A stretch of 64,000 nucleotides of DNA from Pseudomonas koreensis (GTDB taxonomy: Bacteria > Pseudomonadota > Gammaproteobacteria > Pseudomonadales > Pseudomonadaceae), in assembly GCF_024169245.1 (NCBI RefSeq), contig NZ_JALJWP010000001.1:1054001-1118000 (forward strand), in the 5' to 3' direction. Positions within the stretch are counted from its first letter, which is position 1, and each line of letters begins with the position of its first letter. The notes under the pieces were generated by a model that saw only the letters and a program-made list of their open reading frames with translations, searched no databases and was not told where the DNA came from. A program made the position numbers and the translations under genes. Below are positions 1-9,819 of this stretch, in pieces.

Positions 1-428
1 AGTACCGCCGTGAAGCCCAATTGCCGATGGACGGTGGTCCGGCGAGCAGTCCCGAGACTTTGTATTACCAGCTGTCAGGCCCGGGACGCTCACGCAGGGT
101 CGAAACCCGCCCGGCACCGCAGACGCCAGTGAACAAACCGTTCTACGACGTGCAGGCGATCATCGGCAAAGCCGCGCCCGGCGAAGTGCAGGTGACCCTG
201 TATTGCAATCAGCGGGAATTCAGCGAACTGGAACATGGCGACCAGCTGTTCAGCGTGGTCGCCCGGGAGATCGTCGAGCAGCGCCGCGAGACCGAGCGCT
301 ATCGCTGCTACATCACCGACCTCGACCTGTCGGGTCTGCTCGGTGACGGGCACAGTTCAAGCAATCTGTATCTGCGCTACAAGGCGGACCTGGAGCGCTC
401 TTTGAACGACGCGCTCGAACAGGTTTGA
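1..428 (+). CDS. cyaA: Class I adenylate cyclase, C-terminal end (partial)
   Basis: The reading frame is already open at the left edge, so only the last 140 or so residues are present. Class I adenylate cyclases convert ATP to cAMP; the catalytic N-terminal half lies outside the window and this part belongs to the C-terminal regulatory region. The call rests on resemblance to the C-terminus of Pseudomonas CyaA and on the neighbours rnk and cyaY, which flank cyaA in this genus. It converges on rnk with only 9 bases between stop codons. No catalytic residue can be checked here. Confidence 0.8.
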   Translation, partial: YRREAQLPMDGGPASSPETLYYQLSGPGRSRRVETRPAPQTPVNKPFYDVQAIIGKAAPGEVQVTLYCNQREFSELEHGDQLFSVVAREIVEQRRETERYRCYITDLDLSGLLGDGHSSSNLYLRYKADLERSLNDALEQV

Positions 429-437
429 GGCAGGGAT

Positions 438-857
438 TTATTCGGGAAAGGCGCCGCCGTTGACCGGTTGCGATTCCACTTCCAGCAAGGTCAGTTTCAG
501 CGACTTGCCGCCCGGCGCCGGCCAGTCGATGTGCTGACCGACTTTCAGGCCCAGCAGTGCACTGCCGACCGGGGCCAGAATGGAAATCTTGCCTTCGTCG
601 GCGTTGGCGTCCTTGGGGTAGACCAGCGTCAGGTGGTAATCCTTGCCACTGCCTTCTTCGCGGCAATGCACACGGGAATTCATGGTCACGACATCGGCGG
701 GCACTTCATCGTGGCCGACCACGGTATCGGCGCGGTCCAGCTCGGTTTGCAGCGCAATCACGCCCGGCGCAGCCTGATCTTTGTCGCTCAGGCTGTCGAT
801 CAGGCGCTCCAGACGTTGCACGTCCAGACGGGTAAGGGTGATGGAAGGTGCGGTCAT
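438..857 (-). CDS. rnk: Nucleoside diphosphate kinase regulator Rnk
   Basis: A 139-aa protein of the Rnk family: a short N-terminal coiled coil (residues about 10-45, rich in Leu, Arg and Asp) followed by a GreA/GreB-like C-terminal domain (YPKDAN and SILAPVGSALLG). Rnk binds RNA polymerase and affects nucleoside diphosphate kinase and alginate production in pseudomonads. The start was set at the ATG at 857 because AAGGAG lies about 14 bases upstream and the family starts with this MTAPSITLTRLD-like sequence. The open frame extends further upstream, but through a terminator hairpin, so the longer version is unlikely. Confidence 0.9.
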   Translation of the reverse strand: MTAPSITLTRLDVQRLERLIDSLSDKDQAAPGVIALQTELDRADTVVGHDEVPADVVTMNSRVHCREEGSGKDYHLTLVYPKDANADEGKISILAPVGSALLGLKVGQHIDWPAPGGKSLKLTLLEVESQPVNGGAFPE

Positions 858-894
858 GATCCAGGCAGACTCCTTTCTTCTGCACAAAAAAAGC

Positions 895-923
895 AAAACC
901 CCGCCAAAAAAAGACGGGGTTTT
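895..923 (-). terminator. Rho-independent terminator after the DUF1289 gene
   Basis: The stem AAAACCCCG / CGGGGTTTT (895-903 with 915-923) is followed on the minus strand by a T-rich tract (GCTTTTTTTG). It separates the cyaY-DUF1289 transcript from rnk. Confidence 0.75.
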
Positions 924-984
924 CACCGTGCCTCGGTGGTTTGAGGCGTTCGCGGACACTATCACAGCTCAAAAAATATACAAG

Positions 985-1209
985 TCACGCCCCACTGGAC
1001 TGCTTGCGCTGTGACGCCTGGGCGACGATGACCCGACGCCGCTGATCATCCGCCGAGCGCCATTCGCGAATGTCTTCGACGTGACGTGCACAGCCGAGAC
1101 AGACTTTCTGTTCGTCCAGTCGACAGACGCCCGTGCACGGCGAAGGCACCGCCGGGCTGACGTTGCTGTAAAGCGGTTTCGGCGGGCGAACAGGCGCTGC
1201 ATCCGTCAC
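985..1209 (-). CDS. DUF1289 small cysteine-rich protein
   Basis: A 74-aa protein with the DUF1289 pattern: a conserved SPCTGVCRLD start, then VCLGCARHVEDIREW, giving four cysteines in a C-x3-C and C-x2-C arrangement that could bind metal. A basic tail follows. Its function is unknown. It starts 3 bases after the cyaY stop, so the two are cotranscribed and translation may be coupled. A link to iron-sulfur metabolism through frataxin is possible but is inference from position only. Confidence 0.85.
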   Translation of the reverse strand: MTDAAPVRPPKPLYSNVSPAVPSPCTGVCRLDEQKVCLGCARHVEDIREWRSADDQRRRVIVAQASQRKQSSGA

Positions 1210-1212
1210 GAA

Positions 1213-1545
1213 TCACAGACCTTCGAAATCGAATTCGGCGTCAGCCTGCTGCTTGACGATGCGTTCGAGCATTTCGCCCAACTGCTCTTCGCTCTTGTCG
1301 CACATCCAGCGCCCGCTTTCTTCGTCGTAGTCGAAATGGAAGCCACCGGACACCGCCGCCAGCCACAGCTGCCGCAAGGGTTCCTGGCGGCTGAAGATCA
1401 ACTGGCTGCCGTTTTCGAATTTGACCGTCAGCACGCCGGCAGAGCTTTCCAGATCGATGTCCAGATCGCTTTCGTCAAATATGTCTTCCAGTTTTTCCTG
1501 GGTTTCATCGACCAGATCGTGGAAACGGGCTTCGGACAAACTCAT
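1213..1545 (-). CDS. cyaY: Frataxin-like iron-binding protein CyaY
   Basis: A 110-aa frataxin homologue of the usual bacterial length. The acidic first helix (EARFHDLVDETQEKLEDIFDES) supplies the Glu/Asp ridge that binds iron, and the beta-sheet signature with WLAAVSGGFHF follows. CyaY modulates iron delivery to the IscS/IscU cluster assembly machinery in the cytoplasm. It lies upstream of the DUF1289 gene on the same strand and diverges from the lppL-lysA operon, an arrangement shared with E. coli and other pseudomonads. Confidence 0.95.
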   Translation of the reverse strand: MSLSEARFHDLVDETQEKLEDIFDESDLDIDLESSAGVLTVKFENGSQLIFSRQEPLRQLWLAAVSGGFHFDYDEESGRWMCDKSEEQLGEMLERIVKQQADAEFDFEGL

Positions 1546-1850
1546 TGCGGCAACCTCAAAAATGTCTGATCAGGCTCAAGCGCCGAAAGATACGGACGCT
1601 GCCGGCCGATTGCAAAGATTAACGACCAAGCACCTGTCGCACTCCAAACACTACCCCCTGTAGGAGTGAGCCTGCTCGCGAATGGCCGGCACATTCAACA
1701 TAACTGCTGCCTGACACACCGCTATCGCGAGCAGGCTCACTCCTACAGGGGTTTGCGCAAGCCCCGCCGGACGGGAACCCCCTCGCATAGGCAAGCTGCC
1801 GGGTGGCCGGTATACTCCGGCGCAATTAACGCATTTTCAAGGATTTCGCC
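1546..1850. other. Intergenic region between cyaY and lppL
   Basis: This 305-base divergent gap carries a REP pair (1655-1751) and must hold the promoters for cyaY and for lppL-lysA. I see no convincing open reading frame and cannot place the promoters with confidence. Confidence 0.6.
1655..1751. repeat. REP pair (GTAGGAGTGAGCCTGCTCGCGA type)
   Basis: Two copies of a roughly 25-base sequence face each other as an inverted repeat around an unrelated centre: CTGTAGGAGTGAGCCTGCTC at the left and its complement ending ACTCCTACAGGGG at the right. The same element recurs at 6465-6560 and 18695-18789. Confidence 0.9.
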
Positions 1851-2021
1851 ATGAAGCGCCTGATCTCTTCCCTTGCTGCGCTCGTCGCGGTTGCCTGCCT
1901 CGTTTCGGCCTGTGGTCAAAAAGGCCCGCTGTACCTGCCGGATGACGATCAGGACCCGGCCGAACAAGCCCAGTCTTCGCAAAAGCAGCCATCCAAGGCT
2001 CACAAGCACGACGTTTACTAA
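1851..2021 (+). CDS. lppL: Small lipoprotein LppL/YifL (LptM family)
   Basis: A 56-aa lipoprotein. The signal peptide ends in the lipobox LVSAC, followed by the family motif GQKGPLYLP and a polar, His/Lys-rich tail. In enterobacteria the homologue YifL is LptM, which helps the LPS translocon LptD mature; whether the pseudomonad protein does the same is inference. It precedes lysA by 9 bases and is the first gene of the lppL-lysA-dapF operon. The start is the ATG after a weak AAGGA box. Confidence 0.9.
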   Translation: MKRLISSLAALVAVACLVSACGQKGPLYLPDDDQDPAEQAQSSQKQPSKAHKHDVY

Positions 2022-2030
2022 GGGATCGCC

Positions 2031-3278
2031 ATGGACGCTTTTAACTACCGTGGCGGGGAGCTGTTCGCGGAAGGTGTGGCGCTGTCCGCCATCGCCGACC
2101 GCTTCGGCACGCCCACTTATGTCTATTCGCGCGCGCACATCGAAGCGCAATATCTGGCCTACGCCGATGCCTTGGCCGGCATGCCGCATCTGGTGTGCTT
2201 CGCGGTCAAAGCCAATTCCAACCTCGGCGTACTCAATGTCCTGGCCCGTCTCGGCGCCGGTTTCGACATCGTTTCCCGTGGTGAGCTGGAACGCGTACTG
2301 GCCGCTGGCGGCAGCGCCGACAAGATCGTCTTCTCCGGCGTCGGCAAGACCCGTGACGACATGCGTCGCGCCCTCGAAGTCGGCGTGCACTGCTTCAACG
2401 TCGAATCCACCGACGAGCTCGAGCGCCTGCAACTGGTCGCCGCCGAGCTGGGCGTTCGCGCCCCGGTTTCGCTGCGCGTGAACCCGGACGTCGATGCCGG
2501 CACCCACCCGTACATTTCCACCGGTCTCAAAGAAAACAAGTTCGGCATCGCCATTGCCGACGCCGAAGACGTGTACGTGCGTGCCGCGCATCTGCCGAAC
2601 CTGGAAGTGGTCGGCGTCGACTGCCACATCGGTTCGCAACTGACCACGCTGCCGCCGTTCATCGATGCACTGGATCGCTTGCTGGATCTGGTCGATCGCT
2701 TGGGCGATTGCGGCATTCACCTGCGCCACATCGATCTCGGTGGCGGCCTGGGCGTGCGTTATCGCGATGAAGAGCCGCCGCTGGCTGCCGACTACATCAA
2801 AGCCGTGCGCGAACGTCTCGACGGGCGTGATCTGGCGCTGGTGTTCGAGCCGGGCCGCTTCATCGTCGCCAATGGCGGCGTGCTGCTGACGCAGGTCGAG
2901 TACCTCAAGCACACCGAGCACAAGGATTTCGCCATCGTCGATGCGGCAATGAACGACCTCATCCGCCCGGCGCTGTATCAGGCGTGGATGGACGTCACGG
3001 CGGTGAAACCGCGCGACAGCGCTGCACGCAAGTACGACATCGTCGGGCCGATCTGCGAAACCGGTGACTTCCTCGCCAAGGACCGTGAACTGGCGCTGGA
3101 AGAAGGCGACTTGCTGGCGGTGCATTCGGCCGGAGCCTACGGTTTCGTCATGAGCTCCAACTACAACACTCGCGGCCGTGCCGCCGAGGTGCTGGTGGAT
3201 GGTGATCAGGTTTTTGAAGTGCGTCGCCGCGAAACCGTGGCCGAGCTATTTGCCGGCGAAAGCCTGCTGCCGGAGTAA
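2031..3278 (+). CDS. lysA: Diaminopimelate decarboxylase
   Basis: A 415-aa fold-type III PLP enzyme that converts meso-diaminopimelate to L-lysine, the last step of lysine synthesis. Lys60 in FAVKANSN is the PLP-binding lysine, HIDLGGGLGV binds the cofactor phosphate, and GPICETGD carries the active-site Cys from the partner subunit. The gene lies between lppL and dapF with 9 and 3 base gaps. DapF makes its substrate, so operon and pathway agree. Confidence 0.97.
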   Translation: MDAFNYRGGELFAEGVALSAIADRFGTPTYVYSRAHIEAQYLAYADALAGMPHLVCFAVKANSNLGVLNVLARLGAGFDIVSRGELERVLAAGGSADKIVFSGVGKTRDDMRRALEVGVHCFNVESTDELERLQLVAAELGVRAPVSLRVNPDVDAGTHPYISTGLKENKFGIAIADAEDVYVRAAHLPNLEVVGVDCHIGSQLTTLPPFIDALDRLLDLVDRLGDCGIHLRHIDLGGGLGVRYRDEEPPLAADYIKAVRERLDGRDLALVFEPGRFIVANGGVLLTQVEYLKHTEHKDFAIVDAAMNDLIRPALYQAWMDVTAVKPRDSAARKYDIVGPICETGDFLAKDRELALEEGDLLAVHSAGAYGFVMSSNYNTRGRAAEVLVDGDQVFEVRRRETVAELFAGESLLPE

Positions 3279-3281
3279 CCC

Positions 3282-4112
3282 ATGCTGCTGCGTTTTACCA
3301 AAATGCACGGCCTGGGCAACGACTTCATGGTCCTCGACCTGGTCAGCCAGCACGCGCACATTCAGCCCAAACACGCCAAGCAATGGGGCGACCGCCACAC
3401 CGGTATCGGTTTCGACCAGTTGCTGATCGTCGAAGCGCCGAGCAACCCGGACGTGGATTTCCGCTACCGGATCTTCAACTCCGACGGTTCGGAAGTGGAA
3501 CAATGCGGCAACGGTGCGCGCTGCTTCGCCCGCTTCGTGCTCGACAAGCGCCTGACCGCCAAGCGGCAGATCCGTGTCGAGACCAAGGGCGGCATCATCG
3601 AACTGGACGTGCGTAACGACGGCCAGATCGGCGTGAACATGGGTGCGCCGCGCCTGGTACCGGCGGACATTCCGTTCCAGGCGCCGGCCCAGGCCAGCAG
3701 CTATCAGCTGGAAGTCGACGGCACTACGGTCGAGCTGGCTGCCGTGTCGATGGGCAATCCCCATGCGGTCATTCGCGTGGATGACATCAACAGCGCGCCG
3801 GTGCATGAATTGGGGCCGAAGATCGAACACCATCCGCGCTTCCCGGCGCGGGTCAATGTCGGTTTCCTTCAGGTCATCGACCGCCACCGCGCGCAACTGC
3901 GCGTGTGGGAACGCGGCGCCGGGGAAACCCAGGCCTGCGGCACCGGCGCCTGTGCGGCGGCGGTGGCGGCCATCAGTCAGGGGTGGATGGATTCGCCGCT
4001 GTTGATCGACCTGCCCGGCGGGCGTCTGTCCATCGAGTGGGCCGGCCCGGGCGAACCGGTATTGATGACCGGTCCGGCAGTGCGTGTATACGAAGGACAA
4101 GTGCGTCTTTGA
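3282..4112 (+). CDS. dapF: Diaminopimelate epimerase
   Basis: A 276-aa enzyme that interconverts LL- and meso-diaminopimelate, feeding both lysine and peptidoglycan. Both catalytic cysteines are visible: Cys75 in EQCGNGARC and Cys219 in TQACGTGAC. Length is normal. The gene follows lysA by 3 bases and precedes the DUF484 gene by 13 bases, continuing the operon. Confidence 0.97.
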   Translation: MLLRFTKMHGLGNDFMVLDLVSQHAHIQPKHAKQWGDRHTGIGFDQLLIVEAPSNPDVDFRYRIFNSDGSEVEQCGNGARCFARFVLDKRLTAKRQIRVETKGGIIELDVRNDGQIGVNMGAPRLVPADIPFQAPAQASSYQLEVDGTTVELAAVSMGNPHAVIRVDDINSAPVHELGPKIEHHPRFPARVNVGFLQVIDRHRAQLRVWERGAGETQACGTGACAAAVAAISQGWMDSPLLIDLPGGRLSIEWAGPGEPVLMTGPAVRVYEGQVRL

Positions 4113-4125
4113 GCGAGCAGAAATC

Positions 4126-4851
4126 ATGACCGACAAGCCCCAGGTACCCGCCCGACCAGTCGACGAATCAGCGTCCGAGAGCCTCGAGGCAGCCGCGGTT
4201 GCCGCCTACCTGGAGGCTCATCCGGACTTCTTCGTCGAGCACGAAGAGCTGCTGCCGTCGTTGCGCATCCCGCACCGACGCGGCGACACCGTGTCGCTGG
4301 TCGAGCGCCAGATGACCATCCTGCGCGATCGCAACATCGAGATGCGCCATCGACTTTCGCATCTGATGGACGTGGCCCGCGACAACGATCGGCTGTTCGA
4401 AAAAACCCGGCGCCTGATCCTCGCGCTGATGGATGCCTCGACCCTGGAAGACGTGGTGATCAGTGTTGAAGACAGCCTGCGTCAGGATTTCCAGGTGCCT
4501 TTTGTCAGCCTGATCCTGCTCGGTGACAACCCGGCACCGGTCGGCCGCTGGGTAACCCACGCCGACGCGCAAACCGCGATCGGCGGCCTGCTCACCGAAG
4601 GCAAAAGCGTCAGCGGCAGCCTGCGTGAACATGAGCTGGATTTCCTCTTCGGCGAAGAACAGCGCCAGCAGATCGGCTCGACCGCCGTGGTTGCCGTCAG
4701 CCATCAAGGCATCCACGGCATTCTGGCCATCGCCAGCCGCGATCCGCAGCACTACAAGAGCTCGGTCGGCACCCTGTTCCTGAGCTACATCGCCGAGGTC
4801 ATGGGCCGCGTGCTGCCACGGGTCAACAGCTCGCTGCGCTCGGTACGCTGA
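4126..4851 (+). CDS. DUF484 family protein (YigA-like)
   Basis: A 241-aa DUF484 protein. The N-terminal motif [22 protein letters not shown] is followed by a helical stretch ([15 protein letters not shown]) and a C-terminal GAF-like domain. Function is unestablished; position directly before xerC is conserved from E. coli to Pseudomonas. The start was set at ATG 4126, giving the conserved acidic N-terminus; an in-frame ATG at 4084 would overlap dapF by 29 bases. Confidence 0.9.
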   Translation: MTDKPQVPARPVDESASESLEAAAVAAYLEAHPDFFVEHEELLPSLRIPHRRGDTVSLVERQMTILRDRNIEMRHRLSHLMDVARDNDRLFEKTRRLILALMDASTLEDVVISVEDSLRQDFQVPFVSLILLGDNPAPVGRWVTHADAQTAIGGLLTEGKSVSGSLREHELDFLFGEEQRQQIGSTAVVAVSHQGIHGILAIASRDPQHYKSSVGTLFLSYIAEVMGRVLPRVNSSLRSVR

Positions 4852-4853
4852 CC

Positions 4854-5753
4854 GTGGAACGACAACTGGACGCTTACTGCGAACACCTGCGCAGTGAGCG
4901 ACAGGTGTCGCCGCACACCCTGTCGGCTTATCGCCGCGACCTCGATAAAGTCCTCGGCTGGTGCATCAAGCAGAACATCGGCAGCTGGGCTGCGCTGGAC
5001 ATCCAGCGCCTGCGCAGCCTGATCGCCCGGTTGCATGCGCAAGGCCAGTCCTCGCGCAGCCTCGCCCGCCTGCTCTCGGCAGTGCGTGGGCTCTATCACT
5101 ATCTGAATCGCGAAGGCTTGTGCGACCACGACCCGGCCACCGGTCTGGCACCGCCGAAAGGCGAACGGCGCCTGCCGAAAACCCTCGACACTGACCGCGC
5201 CCTGCAACTGCTGGAAGGTGCGGTCGAGGACGATTTTCTCGCCCGGCGCGATCAGGCAATTCTGGAACTGCTCTATTCATCAGGCCTGCGCCTGTCCGAG
5301 CTGACCGGGCTCAATCTCGATCAGCTCGACCTCGCCGACGGAATGGTTCAGGTGCTGGGCAAGGGCAGCAAGACCCGTCTGCTGCCTGTGGGGAAAAAGG
5401 CCCGTGAAGCCCTCGAACAATGGCTGCCGCTACGCGCCATGACCAATCCTGCCGACGATGCGGTTTTTGTCAGCCAGCAAGGCCGACGCCTTGGCCCGCG
5501 TGCAATTCAGGTGCGGGTCAAACTCGCTGGCGAGCGAGAGCTGGGGCAGAACCTGCATCCGCACATGCTCAGGCACTCGTTCGCCAGCCATTTGCTGGAG
5601 TCTTCCCAGGACCTGCGCGCGGTGCAGGAATTGCTCGGTCACTCCGATATCAAGACCACCCAGATCTACACCCATTTGGACTTCCAGCACCTGGCGGCGG
5701 TCTACGACAGCGCCCATCCCCGGGCCAAACGCATGAAAGGCGATGATTCATGA
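4854..5753 (+). CDS. xerC: Tyrosine site-specific recombinase XerC
   Basis: A 299-aa tyrosine recombinase that, with XerD, resolves chromosome dimers at dif. The N-terminal SAM-like DNA-binding domain (to about residue 90) is followed by the catalytic domain with SSGLRLSEL (Arg), GKGSKTR (Lys), [10 protein letters not shown] (His, Arg), [16 protein letters not shown] (His, nucleophile Tyr). The start is GTG, two bases after the DUF484 stop. Its end overlaps the HAD gene by four bases (ATGA). Pseudomonads also call this gene sss. Confidence 0.95.
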   Translation: MERQLDAYCEHLRSERQVSPHTLSAYRRDLDKVLGWCIKQNIGSWAALDIQRLRSLIARLHAQGQSSRSLARLLSAVRGLYHYLNREGLCDHDPATGLAPPKGERRLPKTLDTDRALQLLEGAVEDDFLARRDQAILELLYSSGLRLSELTGLNLDQLDLADGMVQVLGKGSKTRLLPVGKKAREALEQWLPLRAMTNPADDAVFVSQQGRRLGPRAIQVRVKLAGERELGQNLHPHMLRHSFASHLLESSQDLRAVQELLGHSDIKTTQIYTHLDFQHLAAVYDSAHPRAKRMKGDDS

Positions 5754-6457
5754 GCATTCAGTTGATCACCTTCGATCTCGACGACACCCTGTGGGACACC
5801 GCTCCGGTGATCGCCAGCGCCGAAACCGTGTTGCGCGAATGGCTGAGCGAACATGCGTCGAATCTGGGGGCAGTGCCGGTGGAGCATTTGTGGTCGATTC
5901 GCGAGCGGGTGCTGGCGGACGAACCAGGCCTCAAGCACCGCATCAGCGCGCTACGCCGACGTGTGCTGTTCCATGCGCTGGAAGAAGCCGGATATGCCCA
6001 CGGCGAGGCGTCGGATCTGGCCGACAAGGCTTTTGAAGTGTTCCTGCACGCTCGGCATCAGATCGAAGTGTTCCCCGAAGTCGAACCGCTGCTGGAGTTG
6101 CTCGTCAATCACTATGCCCTCGGCGTGGTCACCAACGGCAATGCAGACGTACGCCGGCTGGGGCTGGCGGATTACTTCAAGTTTGCCTTGTGTGCCGAGG
6201 ATATCGGCATCGCCAAACCGGACGCACGGCTGTTCCACGAAGCCTTGCAGCGCGGCGGCGTAAGTGCCGAAGCGGCAGTGCATGTCGGCGATCATCCCGG
6301 CGATGACATTGCCGGGGCGCAGCAGGCGGGCTTGCGCGCGGTGTGGTTCAACCCGACGGGCAAGGTCTGGGAAGCGGAGCGCTTGCCGGATGCAGAGATT
6401 CGCAGCCTCACGGAATTGCCAGCGGTAATCGCCCGCTGGAATGCTCCCTCGAAATGA
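5750..6457 (+). CDS. HAD superfamily phosphatase (YigB-like)
   Basis: A 235-aa class I HAD hydrolase. Motif I is [10 protein letters not shown] (Asp nucleophile), motif II is VVTNGNADV, motif III Lys is in IAKPDARLF, and motif IV is [16 protein letters not shown]; a helical cap lies between motifs I and II. In E. coli the gene after xerC is yigB, a flavin-pathway phosphatase (5-amino-6-(5-phosphoribitylamino)uracil), so that substrate is plausible by synteny but not proven. It overlaps xerC by 4 bases and ends the operon. Confidence 0.9.
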   Translation: MSIQLITFDLDDTLWDTAPVIASAETVLREWLSEHASNLGAVPVEHLWSIRERVLADEPGLKHRISALRRRVLFHALEEAGYAHGEASDLADKAFEVFLHARHQIEVFPEVEPLLELLVNHYALGVVTNGNADVRRLGLADYFKFALCAEDIGIAKPDARLFHEALQRGGVSAEAAVHVGDHPGDDIAGAQQAGLRAVWFNPTGKVWEAERLPDAEIRSLTELPAVIARWNAPSK

Positions 6458-6464
6458 CACAGAT

Positions 6465-6560
6465 CCCCTGTAGGAGTGAGCCTGCTCGCGATAGCGGAGT
6501 GTCATTCAATTAGATGTATCTGATACACCGCTATCGCGAGCAGGCTCACTCCTACAGGGG
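6465..6560. repeat. REP pair (GTAGGAGTGAGCCTGCTCGCGA type)
   Basis: A near-perfect inverted repeat: CCCCTGTAGGAGTGAGCCTG at the left, its complement at the right, separated by about 30 bases. It lies between the convergent HAD and sutA genes. Confidence 0.9.
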
Positions 6561-6593
6561 ATTCTGGTGGCTGCTCCATTCATGTCAGACATG

Positions 6594-6622
6594 AAAAAGC
6601 CCGCAGCGACGGCGGGCTTTTT
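6594..6622 (-). terminator. Rho-independent terminator of sutA
   Basis: The stem AAAAAGCCCGC / GCGGGCTTTTT (6594-6604 with 6612-6622) lies 20 bases past the sutA stop and has T-runs on both strands, so it may also end transcripts from the left. Confidence 0.85.
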
Positions 6623-6642
6623 CAGCAAGCGAGCGACGCGCC

Positions 6643-6969
6643 TCAGATAGGGCGGCTGCCGTACTTGTTGTCCGGCTTCTTGGGCGGATCGGCGACCACG
6701 TTGGCCTCCACTTCCTGCACCTTGCCGCCGCGCGCAAGGAATTCTTCCATGGCCCTGGCCAGGGCGTCACGCTCCTTGTTCTTGGCTTCGATGCTCGGCA
6801 ATTCGTCGACCGATACCGCCGCCTTGGCTTTGCCTTTGGCAGCCGGGGCCGGCGTGTCGTCACCGCCATCGTCTTCGGCAACGTCTTCCGCTGCCGCTTC
6901 CAGGCCTTCCTCGGCCTCGTCTTCGTCGCCTACTTCGAGGTCGTCGTTTTCCAGATCATCGTCGCTCAT
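6643..6969 (-). CDS. sutA: RNA polymerase-associated regulator SutA
   Basis: A 108-aa, strongly acidic, low-complexity protein: residues 1-40 are mostly Asp/Glu, an Ala/Lys stretch follows, then a conserved helix (SIEAKNKERDALARAMEEFLARGGKVQEVEANVV) and a GSRP end. This matches SutA of P. aeruginosa, which binds RNA polymerase and supports transcription in slow-growing or starved cells. The disordered acidic N-terminus and single central helix are typical. Monocistronic, with its own terminator. Confidence 0.88.
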   Translation of the reverse strand: MSDDDLENDDLEVGDEDEAEEGLEAAAEDVAEDDGGDDTPAPAAKGKAKAAVSVDELPSIEAKNKERDALARAMEEFLARGGKVQEVEANVVADPPKKPDNKYGSRPI

Positions 6970-7038
6970 GTTCTACCTCATGACTTGCCAAAAGCAGATT
7001 AGTTATAGACCAGCTTTGGCGGCTGTCGAAGCCGCCGT

Positions 7039-7069
7039 TGAAAAATCTTCTACCGCTGCCGGGCAGCGG
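7039..7069 (-). terminator. Possible terminator after the yjbQ-like gene
   Basis: A CCGCTGC / GCAGCGG hairpin (7053-7069) followed on the minus strand by TAGAAGATTTTT. It starts 2 bases after the stop codon of the YjbQ-family gene. Confidence 0.5.
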
Positions 7070-7070
7070 C

Positions 7071-7496
7071 TCATGCCTGTTCACCGTGCAAGGTGGCGAG
7101 GACTTTACGGGCACCGCCGTGATCACGGTGCTCGCCCAGATAAATCCCTTGCCAGGTACCCAGAGCCAGTCGCCCTGCCGCAACCGGCAGACTGATCTGG
7201 CAACCGAGCACGCTGGCCTTGAAGTGCGCCGGGAGATCATCCGGGCCTTCGTCGTTGTGCTCGTAACCGTCTGTTCCTTGTGGGATCAGGCGATTGAAAA
7301 ATCGTTCGAAGTCGCGGCGGACTGCCGGATCGGCGTTCTCGTTGATGGTCAACGATGCCGACGTGTGCTGCAGCCACAAATGCAACAGACCGACCCGACA
7401 GGTCTTGAGTTCAGGCAAGCCTGCGAGCAACTCGTCGGTTACAAGATGAAAGCCCCGGGGCCGTGCCCGCAGGGTTATCAGAGTCTGTTGCCACAT
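7071..7496 (-). CDS. YjbQ family protein (UPF0047)
   Basis: A 141-aa UPF0047/YjbQ protein. The family signature is present: [22 protein letters not shown] and [18 protein letters not shown], ending in [20 protein letters not shown]. Members bind metal through these His residues; some have weak thiamine-phosphate synthase activity in vitro, but the physiological role is unclear. The start at 7496 (MWQQTLITL) fits family alignments; an upstream in-frame start at 7523 adds nine unconserved residues. Confidence 0.88.
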   Translation of the reverse strand: MWQQTLITLRARPRGFHLVTDELLAGLPELKTCRVGLLHLWLQHTSASLTINENADPAVRRDFERFFNRLIPQGTDGYEHNDEGPDDLPAHFKASVLGCQISLPVAAGRLALGTWQGIYLGEHRDHGGARKVLATLHGEQA

Positions 7497-7667
7497 ACAG
7501 TTCTCCGCTCGTTCGGGGCGCATTCTAGCGTGCTCTGAAAAAAAACAAAGGCCCTAATATTCCTGCAGCGATGTAAGCGATTGCCCGCAGAAAAAGCCTC
7601 GTCGTAAAGACGACCAAAGCCGTAAGAAAAATCCTTTCAGCCGCTCCTTGAATGACAAATCCCGGAC

Positions 7668-7699
7668 AAAAAAATGCCCGGCGAACCGGGCAATTTTTT
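7668..7699 (-). terminator. Rho-independent terminator of glnK-amtB
   Basis: A TGCCCG / CGGGCA stem extended by flanking A7 and T6 runs (7668-7680 with 7687-7699) lies 13 bases beyond the amtB stop. Confidence 0.85.
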
Positions 7700-7711
7700 C
7701 AGTGCGCGTAC

Positions 7712-9049
7712 TTACAGGTTGTAGCCGCGTTCGTTGTGCTGTGCCAGATCGAGACCGACCGACTCTTCTTCCTCGGTGACACGCAGACCCATGACGGCGT
7801 CCAGCACCTTGAGGATGATGAAGGTGACGATGGCGGTGTAGATCACCGTGAAGCCGACGCCTTTGATCTGAATCCAGACCTGCGCGCCGATGTCAGTCAC
7901 GGTGCCGAAGCCGCCCAGTGCCGGTGCTGCGAAAACGCCGGTGAGGATCGCGCCGAGGATACCGCCGATACCGTGTACGCCGAAGGCATCCAGGGAATCG
8001 TCATAGCCGAGTTTGCGTTTCAGGGTAGTGGCGCAGAAGAAGCACACCACGCCTGCGGCAAGACCGATCACCAGTGCACCCATCGGGCCCACGGTGCCAG
8101 CGGCCGGAGTGATCGCGACCAGACCGGCGACCACACCCGAGGCGATGCCCAGTGCGCTTGGCTTGCCGTGCGTGACCCACTCGGCAAACATCCAGCCCAG
8201 TGCCGCAGCAGCGGTGGCAATCTGGGTGACCAGCATCGCCATGCCGGCGGTGCCGTTGGCAGCTGCAGCGGAACCGGCGTTGAAGCCGAACCAGCCGACC
8301 CACAGCATCGCCGCGCCCATCAGCGTGTAACCGAGGTTGTGCGGAGCCATCGGCGTGGTCGGGAAACCTTTGCGCTTGCCCAGTACCAGGCACGCGACCA
8401 GACCGGCGATACCGGCGTTGATGTGCACCACGGTGCCGCCGGCGAAGTCGAGCACGCCCCAGTCCCACATCAGGCCGCCGTTACCGGACCAGACCATGTG
8501 CGCGATCGGTGCATAAACCAGGGTGAACCAGACGCCCATGAAGATCAGCATCGCGGAGAACTTCATGCGCTCGGCGAACGCACCGACGATCAGCGCCGGA
8601 GTGATGATCGCGAAGGTCATCTGGAAGGTGATGAACACCGCCTCAGGGAACAGCGCCGCCGGGCCGGTGATGCTCGAAGGCGTGACACCGGCGAGGAACG
8701 CCTTGCCCATGCCGCCGAAGAACGAATTGAAGTTGACGACGCCCTGCTCCATGCCGGTGGTGTCGAAGGCAATGCTGTAGCCATAAATGACCCACAGGAT
8801 GCTGATCAGACCGGTAATGGCGAAGCATTGCATCAGCACGGAAAGAATGTTTTTCGAGCGAACCATGCCGCCGTAGAACAGCGCCAGACCGGGGATGGTC
8901 ATGAACAGCACCAAGGCTGTCGAGGTGAGCATCCAGGCGGTGTCGCCGGAATTGAGGACTGGCGCTGCCACTTCGTCTGCCGCCATGGCGATGCCGGGCA
9001 TTACGATGGACAACAGGGCGCCTAGCCCTGCGAATTTACGCAGAGTCAT
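7712..9049 (-). CDS. amtB: Ammonium transporter AmtB
   Basis: A 445-aa Amt/Rh channel. A cleavable signal peptide (about residues 1-23, ending GIAMAA) is followed by eleven hydrophobic segments. The conduction-pore histidine pair is in PIAHMVWSGNGG and FGVHGIGG, and the signature DFAGGTVVHINAG is intact. It brings ammonium into the cell and is closed by GlnK. It lies 36 bases downstream of glnK in the classic glnK-amtB pair, so the sigma-54 control described for glnK applies here too. Confidence 0.97.
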   Translation of the reverse strand: MTLRKFAGLGALLSIVMPGIAMAADEVAAPVLNSGDTAWMLTSTALVLFMTIPGLALFYGGMVRSKNILSVLMQCFAITGLISILWVIYGYSIAFDTTGMEQGVVNFNSFFGGMGKAFLAGVTPSSITGPAALFPEAVFITFQMTFAIITPALIVGAFAERMKFSAMLIFMGVWFTLVYAPIAHMVWSGNGGLMWDWGVLDFAGGTVVHINAGIAGLVACLVLGKRKGFPTTPMAPHNLGYTLMGAAMLWVGWFGFNAGSAAAANGTAGMAMLVTQIATAAAALGWMFAEWVTHGKPSALGIASGVVAGLVAITPAAGTVGPMGALVIGLAAGVVCFFCATTLKRKLGYDDSLDAFGVHGIGGILGAILTGVFAAPALGGFGTVTDIGAQVWIQIKGVGFTVIYTAIVTFIILKVLDAVMGLRVTEEEESVGLDLAQHNERGYNL

Positions 9050-9086
9050 ATTGTTTTCTCCTGGGGCGTTGGGTTTGTGGCGGCGC

Positions 9087-9647
<561 letters not shown>

Positions 9648-9701
9648 TCAACCGTTTGGCGACGGGTACGGGCACTCGTGTAGAAAAGCCTTTACCGATA
9701 C

Positions 9702-9716
9702 GCACAACAACGGTGC
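9702..9716 (-). promoter_or_regulatory. NtrC-type enhancer site
   Basis: GCAC-N7-GTGC, the core of the NtrC consensus (TGCACC-N5-GGTGCA). Its centre is about 84 bases upstream of the -24 element, a usual distance for an NtrC enhancer. Confidence 0.6.
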
Positions 9717-9819
9717 GCCGCCGTCCGTCCCCCTGCGCGAAAAGCGTGCATCCGTGCAACGGGATTGACTATAGACACTGCGTGATACACTGCCGGCCAT
9801 TGTTTCCAGGACATTTCCC